Source: Campylobacter sp. (GTDB lineage Bacteria > Campylobacterota > Campylobacteria > Campylobacterales > Campylobacteraceae). Taken from it: a stretch of DNA of 10,313 nt. The stretch lies in NCBI GenBank assembly GCA_017506845.1, contig JAFVMP010000076.1, positions 1-10,313 of the forward strand, in the 5' to 3' direction. Positions 4,703 through 10,313 of this stretch are shown here, one piece after another. Position numbers and translations under genes: made by a program. Numbering within the stretch: the first letter of the stretch is position 1; each line of letters starts with the position of its first letter. The notes under the pieces are model-generated. The model was not told the origin of the DNA. It ran no database searches and saw only the letters and a list, made by a program, of their open reading frames with translations.

Positions 4703-6973
4703 TTAAAATCTTCTACCAATTGTAAATTCAAAGCTGCTTGTGTCATCGCCTGGTTTATCATCTAGAGCTTGAGCGTAGAATAGTTGAAGTGGGCCAATTG
4801 GTGTAATCCATTCAATTCCAGCTCCAGCACTAGATCGCTTAATCTCATTGATATCACTATGACCAATCATACCATAATCATAGAAAATCACGCCACGCAT
4901 TTTAAGGCGATTAATGATTGGAAAGCTTAGTTCAAATGAGTTATTGAAGCTGATTTTACCGCCAGTTTCAATAATTTCACAGCCATTTACTACAGTGCCA
5001 TTGCTATTTTTAGGATTGCAGATTTTTTTCTTTGGTGTAACTGATCTGCTATCGTAACCTCTAATTGAGTTAATTCCACCTAAAAATAGCTTTTCATTAA
5101 TAGGCAATTTTGAGCTATCATCATTATAAATATATCCAAATCCAGATTTATATCGTAAAATTAAATCCATATCTATATAGTCTTGTAAACCTTGATAAAT
5201 ATTAAATGTAGTTCGGTTTTTGATAAACTCCATATCGCCTCCAAGCCCAGCATACTCTAGGCTAGTTGATGCAATGATACCACTTCGTGGAATATAGTAA
5301 TCATCGGTATTGTTAAATGATATACTAGGAGTTAATGCGCTTTTTATATTTACGCCATTTTGATATCCAGCTTCTCTATAAAATGCATCTAGCCCCTCTA
5401 TCTCGCTACGCTCAATTTGGTAGCTTAAATATGCGTTTATATATCTGCCTAACTGTCTTCCGCCTATAATATTAGCTCCATAGTTTTGCTCATCATACTC
5501 ATCCCAGCTATAATCATTAGCAAACAGCCCCCCGCCAAGACTATAAGCCGAGTCATTTACTCGTGGATTGGTTAAATTTATATTTCCGCTTAATGTATCA
5601 TCGCTTTTATCAATCATAATGCTACCTTTATATCCAGAGCCAAATACATTTGAGTCGCTTACTCCGGCATTTAATAGCAATCCATCGCTACTTCCATAGC
5701 CTATACCGCCTACAATACTACCAGTTGAGGTTTCTTTTACGGCTATTTCTAAGTCGATTTGGTCTTTATCTACACGTTTTTCGATTATCTGGACATCTTC
5801 AAAATATCCGCTTCTCTTTAATGCATTTTTAGAGTCTATAAGATCGGTTTTATTATATAAATTCCCTTCTGTTAAATATAGCTCACGCCTAATAATCCGG
5901 TCAGCTGTACGATCATTTCCGCTTATTATTACATCTCTTATATATACCTTTTCTTCAGGAATTACCTCATAGACTATATCAGCAGTATAATCGCTATTTT
6001 TTGTAATATTTGGATGAACTTTTACATAAGCAAAGCCCTTATTTGCTACTATATTTTCTAGAGTGCTAATGTCTAATTTCATCCATGATGAGTTTAATAT
6101 ATCACCCTTTTGCAGCTTAAAATCATCAATTATTTCAGCTGTATCAAGTTCTAAAAACTCAGGCGCTTTAATACTAATTTGATTAGTTTTATAAATTTCA
6201 CCCTCACTGATATAATAGGTCAAATCAGCTTTGTAATTATCAAAATGAGCGTTTAAATTTGGTGCTGAGACGCTAGCGTCTAAATAGCCTTTTTTTAGAT
6301 ATTCATCTTGAATTTTGCTACTATCACCTGGAAGTTCATAAATTTTAGCTTTGCCATCATTTAATCCCCACATCCATCCCATAAATTCTCTACTCTTATT
6401 TGCTACGGCTGGTTCGATATCTGAATAATCTAATGCTTTAGCTCCTACCAAATTTACATTTTCGATTATGATATTTTCGCCTCTATTTACTGTTAGAGTT
6501 ATATGAAGTGAGTTTTTATTCTCATTTATTGGTGCAATATCGGTAGTTACAACAGTATCAAAATAACCTCTAGCTTCATAGAATTGACGAATTCTTACCT
6601 TAGTATTTTCTAGAGCAAACTCGTCATACATTTGACCTTTTTTGATATCTATTATTTGTTCAATGGATTTTTGATCATTTGTAACAACACCATTAATATC
6701 AATTTTAGCAATTACTGGCTTTTCGACCAAATTTACTATTATATTGCCTGCATTTTCTTCGATAGTAATATTTTCAAAATACCCTTGTTTGTATAAATTT
6801 ATAATAGCACGATTAGCGATCTCATCGCTAAAATTACTACCAACTTTTAGCCCACTAATATCAGTTGCACTCTCATTAGAGAGATGTAAAAGACCGTTAA
6901 ATGTAATACTCTGAATCTGAGTAGCCTCCAAAGCGGCTGCTACAATAAAGCTTGAAAGTACTGCTTTTTTCAT
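4703..6973 (-). CDS. bamA: Outer-membrane protein assembly factor BamA
   Basis: The 756-residue Omp85 insertase that folds beta-barrel proteins into the outer membrane. A signal peptide (MKKAV start, likely cut near residue 17) is followed by five POTRA domains (roughly 20-88, 89-166, 167-260, 261-340, 341-415) and a 16-strand barrel (about 416-756). The L6 lock motif is IRGY (637-640), and the protein ends in ...TIGRRF with a terminal Phe, the usual beta-signal. Just after IRGY lies a short insertion carrying C652 and C665, which could form a disulfide in an extracellular loop. The ATG has AGG seven bases upstream. Gene order bamA, then divergent tyrA, M23 and lpxC, matches my memory of C. 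jejuni Cj0129c-Cj0132. It is complete and certainly essential. Confidence 0.96.
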   Translation of the reverse strand: MKKAVLSSFIVAAALEATQIQSITFNGLLHLSNESATDISGLKVGSNFSDEIANRAIINLYKQGYFENITIEENAGNIIVNLVEKPVIAKIDINGVVTNDQKSIEQIIDIKKGQMYDEFALENTKVRIRQFYEARGYFDTVVTTDIAPINENKNSLHITLTVNRGENIIIENVNLVGAKALDYSDIEPAVANKSREFMGWMWGLNDGKAKIYELPGDSSKIQDEYLKKGYLDASVSAPNLNAHFDNYKADLTYYISEGEIYKTNQISIKAPEFLELDTAEIIDDFKLQKGDILNSSWMKLDISTLENIVANKGFAYVKVHPNITKNSDYTADIVYEVIPEEKVYIRDVIISGNDRTADRIIRRELYLTEGNLYNKTDLIDSKNALKRSGYFEDVQIIEKRVDKDQIDLEIAVKETSTGSIVGGIGYGSSDGLLLNAGVSDSNVFGSGYKGSIMIDKSDDTLSGNINLTNPRVNDSAYSLGGGLFANDYSWDEYDEQNYGANIIGGRQLGRYINAYLSYQIERSEIEGLDAFYREAGYQNGVNIKSALTPSISFNNTDDYYIPRSGIIASTSLEYAGLGGDMEFIKNRTTFNIYQGLQDYIDMDLILRYKSGFGYIYNDDSSKLPINEKLFLGGINSIRGYDSRSVTPKKKICNPKNSNGTVVNGCEIIETGGKISFNNSFELSFPIINRLKMRGVIFYDYGMIGHSDINEIKRSSAGAGIEWITPIGPLQLFYAQALDDKPGDDTSSFEFTIGRRF

Positions 6974-7006
6974 AAAATTACCTAAAAATAAAATGGGTAA
7001 AATGGT

Positions 7007-7012
7007 ATCATA
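7007..7012 (-). promoter_or_regulatory. Candidate -10 box for bamA
   Basis: On the minus strand TATGAT lies 33 bases upstream of the bamA start in AT-rich DNA. No convincing -35 is present, which is usual for campylobacterial sigma-70 promoters. It is weaker than the divergent tyrA box, and other AT-rich hexamers nearby could serve. Confidence 0.35.
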
Positions 7013-7054
7013 AATATTTTTAACTTTTGATTAAGTAGCCTTTTGGACTAAATT

Positions 7055-7063
7055 TGATATAAT
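7055..7063 (+). promoter_or_regulatory. Extended -10 promoter for tyrA
   Basis: TGATATAAT combines the extended TGn element with a perfect TATAAT (7058-7063), 29 bases ahead of the tyrA start. The upstream 50 bases are T/A-rich with no clear -35, as expected for Campylobacter housekeeping promoters. Confidence 0.72.
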
Positions 7064-7092
7064 CGCACGCTAAAAATTTCTAAGGAAACACT

Positions 7093-7923
7093 ATGCATGT
7101 AGGGATTATTGGACTTGGGCTTATTGGCGGGTCTTTAGGTTTGGCACTAAAAGATATGAAGCTTATTGCCAAGGTTAGTGGATATGATTTAGATAAAAAT
7201 AATGAAAATGATGCACTAAATTTAGGGCTTGTTGATGATATTATAAGCTTTGAAGAGATGAAAAAAAGCTGCGATATGATATTTTTAGCAATTCCAGTTG
7301 AAGCCATTATTAAGGTTATGCAAAACTTAAAAGATATCCCAAGCAATACTACAATTGTTGATCTTGGTTCAACAAAAGAACAAATTTTACACTCATGCCC
7401 AACTGAAATTAGGAGCAATTTTGTTGCAGCTCACCCTATGGCTGGAACAGAAAATTCAGGACCAAAGGCTGCTTTTAAAACTTTGTTAAATGGCGCTGTA
7501 GTAGTAGTTTGTGATGATAAGAGCGCTGGAGAATTTCATGTTAAAAGAGTTGTTGAGATATTAAGTCATGCTGGGATGAAGATTGTATTTATGGATTCAA
7601 AAAGTCACGACCATCATGTAGGAATTATCTCACATTTGCCACATGTAATTAGCTATAGTTTGGTAAATTCGACCTTAAAAGAAGAAAATAAACGAAATAT
7701 TTTACTTTTAGCAGCTGGCAGCTTTAGTGGAATGGCAAGAATAGCAAAGTCTAATCCGCAAATGTGGAGTGATATTTTTAAACAAAATAAAGATAATCTT
7801 TTAGAAGCAATTACATCATTTAAAAATGAACTTGAAATTTGCGAAAATATGATAAAAAACGAGAAGTGGGATGAGTTAAAAGAGTGGATGGAGACTGCAC
7901 GCGCTTTAAGAGAGATACTTTAA
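7093..7923 (+). CDS. tyrA: Prephenate dehydrogenase
   Basis: A 276-residue cytoplasmic enzyme of tyrosine synthesis: oxidative decarboxylation of prephenate to 4-hydroxyphenylpyruvate. The Rossmann NAD loop GLGLIGGS lies at 7-14, and D32 at the end of beta-2 favours NAD over NADP. Family active-site residues are present: GSTK with S93, HPMAG with H114 (catalytic histidine), and SHLPH with H181 and H184. MARIAKSNP further on carries the arginine expected to hold the substrate carboxylate. No chorismate mutase or ACT domain is fused, so it is the monofunctional form. The ATG has AAGGA six bases upstream. It is divergent from bamA and followed 60 bases later by the M23 peptidase gene. Confidence 0.95.
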   Translation: MHVGIIGLGLIGGSLGLALKDMKLIAKVSGYDLDKNNENDALNLGLVDDIISFEEMKKSCDMIFLAIPVEAIIKVMQNLKDIPSNTTIVDLGSTKEQILHSCPTEIRSNFVAAHPMAGTENSGPKAAFKTLLNGAVVVVCDDKSAGEFHVKRVVEILSHAGMKIVFMDSKSHDHHVGIISHLPHVISYSLVNSTLKEENKRNILLLAAGSFSGMARIAKSNPQMWSDIFKQNKDNLLEAITSFKNELEICENMIKNEKWDELKEWMETARALREIL

Positions 7924-7947
7924 TACTATTTATTGAATTTATTTAGA

Positions 7948-7953
7948 TAGAAT
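7948..7953 (+). promoter_or_regulatory. Candidate -10 box before the M23 peptidase gene
   Basis: TAGAAT in the context TTTAGATAGAATTTTG lies 30 bases upstream of the GTG start, in the 60-base gap after tyrA. It is one base off consensus and has no clear -35. It would let the peptidase gene be transcribed separately from tyrA. Confidence 0.45.
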
Positions 7954-7983
7954 TTTGCGATTTAAATTTAGTAAAGGATAGTT

Positions 7984-9333
7984 GTGAGAGGTTCAAAGGT
8001 TAAAACTTTTATATTTGCATTGATTTTTATAGGACTTATTTTTGGTGTTGTTGGAGTATTAAATTCAAATTCAATGGATCCAGAACCACCAAAAATATCT
8101 ATAAATAGTGAAATTTACTGGAATCAAAAGACTCCAATTGATCTAAATATTAGTGATAATGGTACACTACAATCATTTAAAGTTACATTAGTAGATGGGC
8201 AAAGCGCTCATATTATAATGGATGAAAAATTTAATGAACCACAAAATCAAGCACAGATAAATTTAAAATTTCCAAAAAGTCTAATTTTAGATAAAAATCG
8301 TGCATATGAGCTATTAATAGAAGCAAAGGATTCTAGTTTTTTAGGTGGAAATGTAGCTAGTAAAAAGGTAAATTTGATAATTGATAGTAAAAATCCTCAA
8401 ATTCAACTCATAAACCAATCATATAAAATTACTAAAGGCGGCTCAGCTGTTGTAGTTTTTAAAGCAGTTGATGAGAATTTACAAAGTGTTTATATTCAAA
8501 ACGGAGATCGAATTTTTAAACCAACTAAATTTGTAAAAGATGGTTACTGGGCTTCTTTGCTCGCATGGGATTTACAAAGCCCAAATTTTAAAGCTAGAAT
8601 TGTGGCTGTAGATAAAGCTGGGAATAAGAGTTTCTCAAATATTGGCTACTATTTGCAAGATCGTAAATATAAAGAGTCTAGAATTGCTTTGAGTGATAGA
8701 TTTTTAGATGGTAAAATTGATGAGCTAGCCAACCAATATGCTCAGAATTATCCAGAGCTTGATAGGCTTGCAAAGTTTAAATTTGTAAATGAAACTCTAA
8801 GGGATTCAAACGAAGATATAATTCATAAAATAACTTCAGCAGTACCAGAGGAGATTATAGATAGCTTTTATATTGAACCATTTTATCCACTTAGAAATGG
8901 TGCAGCAGTAGCAAGTTTTGGAGATCATAGATTTTATACCTATAATGGAGAAGATGTAAGTCAAAGCTGGCATATGGGGCTAGATCTTGCTAGTACAGCT
9001 ATGGCATCAATTGATACGCAAAATGCAGCCTTTGTGGCATATAATGATTTAAATGGAATTTATGGCGAGAATATTATTTTATATCATGGATTTGGACTTT
9101 ATACACTTTATGGGCATTGTAATGGTACTTCGGTTAAACCTGGTGAGCATATTGGAGCTAAGCATATAATTGGCAAAACTGGCACTAGCGGATTAGCGCT
9201 TGGCGATCATTTGCACTTTGGGGTGTTAGTTCAAGGCGTTGAGGTTAGGCCTGAGGAGTGGATGGATAGAAAATGGATGAAAGATAATATCTATGATATT
9301 TTAAATTCAGCCAAAAAAGCGATAAAAGGCTGA
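7984..9333 (+). CDS. Membrane-anchored M23 (LytM-type) peptidoglycan endopeptidase
   Basis: A 449-residue envelope protein. A short basic N-terminus and one uncleaved membrane anchor (about 8-26) place the rest in the periplasm. Residues ~35-225 look like two beta-rich Ig-like modules (for example the VDKAGNKSF turn), followed by a helical linker (~230-295) and a C-terminal M23 domain (~300-428). All zinc and catalytic residues are present: H330 and D334 in HMGLD, H378 in LYGH, and H409 and H411 in HLHFG, so an active D,D-endopeptidase is expected. The GTG start has AAAGGA five bases upstream; no ATG precedes the membrane segment. Related M23 enzymes in Helicobacter and Campylobacter trim crosslinks and set helical cell shape. 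The position between tyrA and lpxC matches C. jejuni Cj0131 from memory. I give no symbol because I cannot assign it to a specific Csd or Pgp protein. Confidence 0.93.
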   Translation: MRGSKVKTFIFALIFIGLIFGVVGVLNSNSMDPEPPKISINSEIYWNQKTPIDLNISDNGTLQSFKVTLVDGQSAHIIMDEKFNEPQNQAQINLKFPKSLILDKNRAYELLIEAKDSSFLGGNVASKKVNLIIDSKNPQIQLINQSYKITKGGSAVVVFKAVDENLQSVYIQNGDRIFKPTKFVKDGYWASLLAWDLQSPNFKARIVAVDKAGNKSFSNIGYYLQDRKYKESRIALSDRFLDGKIDELANQYAQNYPELDRLAKFKFVNETLRDSNEDIIHKITSAVPEEIIDSFYIEPFYPLRNGAAVASFGDHRFYTYNGEDVSQSWHMGLDLASTAMASIDTQNAAFVAYNDLNGIYGENIILYHGFGLYTLYGHCNGTSVKPGEHIGAKHIIGKTGTSGLALGDHLHFGVLVQGVEVRPEEWMDRKWMKDNIYDILNSAKKAIKG

Positions 9334-9363
9334 AATTTTAAGATTTTTTAATCCTTTTAGGAT

Positions 9364-9369
9364 TATAAT
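9364..9369 (+). promoter_or_regulatory. -10 box for lpxC
   Basis: A perfect TATAAT lies 22 bases before the lpxC start, in an AT-rich 58-base gap after the M23 gene. A weak six-base-pair hairpin (9349-9354 with 9360-9365) overlaps its edge; I attach no function to that. Confidence 0.55.
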
Positions 9370-9391
9370 TTGCAAAATTTTAAGGAATATT

Positions 9392-10276
9392 GTGAAACAA
9401 AGAACTATAGGAAAACGAGTAGAAGGAGTTGGAATTGGTCTTCACAAAGGTGAGCCAATTAAGCTGATTTTAGAGCCTTTAGAAGCTGATAGTGGAGTAG
9501 TATTTTATAGAAGCGATAAAGCCACTAGCTTTAAAGCTGAGCCAAGTAGTGTATTAAATACGCAAATGGCTACGGTAATTGGCAATGAAAAGGCTACAGT
9601 ATCAACTATCGAACACCTAATGAGTGCGATAAATAGCTATGGAATTGATAATATCAGAGTTATTTTAGATGCAAATGAAGTACCAGTGATGGATGGAAGT
9701 GCTATTAGTTTTTGTATGATGCTTGATGAGGCTGGTATAGTCGAGCTAGAAGCTGATAAAAAAGTAATAGTAGTTAAGCGTGAAGTAGAGGTGCGTGAGG
9801 GCGATAAATATGTCAAATTAACTCCATCAACTAATCCAAAATTTAACTATACAATTAAATTTGAAAATCCAGTAATTGGCTTACAAAGTTATACTTTTGA
9901 ATTTAGTAAAGAAAATTTTATAAATCAAATAGCAAGGGCTAGGACTTTTGGATTTTTAAAAGATGTACAAAAGCTAAATTCAATGGGGCTAGCGCTAGGT
10001 GGAAGCTTAGATAATGCTGTAGTAATAGATGGTGGTAAAATATTAAATCCTGAGGGATTAAGATTTGAAAATGAATTTGTCCGTCATAAAATTTTAGATG
10101 CAATTGGCGATATAAGCTTGCTTGGTGCGCCTATGATTGGAGATTATGAAGCATTTGCTGGTAGCCATGATCTTAATCACAAGCTAACTTTAGCACTTTT
10201 AAGCGATGAGAAGAATTATGAGATTATAACTCTAAGTGAAGCAACACAAAAAGAGTATGAAAAGGCATTTGCATAA
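9392..10276 (+). CDS. lpxC: UDP-3-O-acyl-N-acetylglucosamine deacetylase
   Basis: The 294-residue zinc amidase for the committed step of lipid A synthesis, cytoplasmic and essential in most Gram-negative bacteria. Visible landmarks are catalytic E74 and zinc ligand H75 in STIEHLMSAI, DGSA (101-104), ARARTFGF (181-188), DNAVVID (207-213), zinc ligands H232 and D236 in RHKILDAIGD, and H259 in SHDLNHKL as the likely general acid. Length is normal. The GTG start at 9392 has AAGGA five bases upstream, and the sequence KQRTIGKRVEGVGIGLH is the expected beginning of the family. In C. jejuni thrB lies close downstream; the 37 bases left in the window contain no supported start. Confidence 0.96.
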   Translation: MKQRTIGKRVEGVGIGLHKGEPIKLILEPLEADSGVVFYRSDKATSFKAEPSSVLNTQMATVIGNEKATVSTIEHLMSAINSYGIDNIRVILDANEVPVMDGSAISFCMMLDEAGIVELEADKKVIVVKREVEVREGDKYVKLTPSTNPKFNYTIKFENPVIGLQSYTFEFSKENFINQIARARTFGFLKDVQKLNSMGLALGGSLDNAVVIDGGKILNPEGLRFENEFVRHKILDAIGDISLLGAPMIGDYEAFAGSHDLNHKLTLALLSDEKNYEIITLSEATQKEYEKAFA

Positions 10277-10313
10277 AAAAGGTTGATATATTAGTAATTT
10301 GCCTTAGTTCACC

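Noticed and set aside
5650..5832. 60-codon plus-strand frame within bamA
   Set aside because: It is antisense to the BamA barrel start, with no ribosome site and no recognisable protein features.
7080..7418. 112-codon minus-strand frame over tyrA
   Set aside because: It is antisense to the NAD-binding domain of tyrA, which is unambiguous.
9308..9350. Possible terminator after the M23 gene (CAGCC...GGCTG followed by T-rich DNA)
   Set aside because: The stem is only five base pairs with a 15-base loop, and the T-run is separated from it. Too weak to call.
10277..10313. Start of the next gene (thrB expected by synteny)
   Set aside because: No start codon with a ribosome site and open frame is present in the last 37 bases.
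1..10313. CRISPR arrays, tRNA/rRNA genes, insertion sequences, phage or defence genes
   Set aside because: I found no regularly spaced repeats, transposase motifs, RNA-gene-like stretches or defence-family motifs on either strand. Gene density leaves no gap over 300 bases.

Overview
The window is two unrelated pieces of DNA joined at about position 1282. Positions 1 to ~1282 are GC-rich (about 55% in the stretch I counted). They carry strong GGAGG ribosome binding sites, a YtrA-type GntR repressor with an ABC ATPase, and a tiny Gly/Cys-rich peptide, which suggests a gut Firmicute of the Clostridia/Oscillospiraceae kind. Positions ~1283 to 10313 are AT-rich (about 30% GC in the stretch I counted), with weak AAGGA ribosome sites and TATAAT-type -10 boxes. 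Their gene content and order look like Campylobacter: cosR, histidine kinase, ppx/gppA, bamA, tyrA, M23 peptidase, lpxC. From memory, C. jejuni has close equivalents in Cj0355c and Cj0353c, and in the run Cj0129c to Cj0132. The details (a kinase after cosR, ppx next to bamA) suggest a non-jejuni Campylobacter. I cannot name the species.

Layout, left part. On the minus strand a GntR repressor (656-1024) overlaps the start of an ABC ATPase (1-663, running off the window). A near-consensus promoter with a perfect 24-bp palindrome precedes the repressor, which points to an autoregulated transporter operon. On the plus strand a small Gly/Cys-rich reading frame starts at 1190 and is cut by the junction.

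Layout, right part. cosR lacks its first ~11 codons because of the junction and is read in frame from the foreign peptide. A sensor histidine kinase overlaps its 3' end, followed by a Ppx/GppA phosphatase. A perfect hairpin separates that plus-strand set from the convergent bamA. Divergently from bamA run tyrA (prephenate dehydrogenase), a membrane-anchored M23 peptidase and lpxC (lipid A synthesis), each with a recognisable ribosome site and a candidate -10 box.

How the genes work together: the right part is mostly envelope housekeeping (outer-membrane protein assembly, lipid A, peptidoglycan trimming), plus tyrosine synthesis and a regulatory set (CosR, its apparent kinase, and a (p)ppGpp/polyphosphate phosphatase). 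I see no novel defence, mobile or CRISPR system. The points most worth a second look are the chimeric junction and a CosR that keeps a canonical phosphoacceptor aspartate beside a kinase gene.
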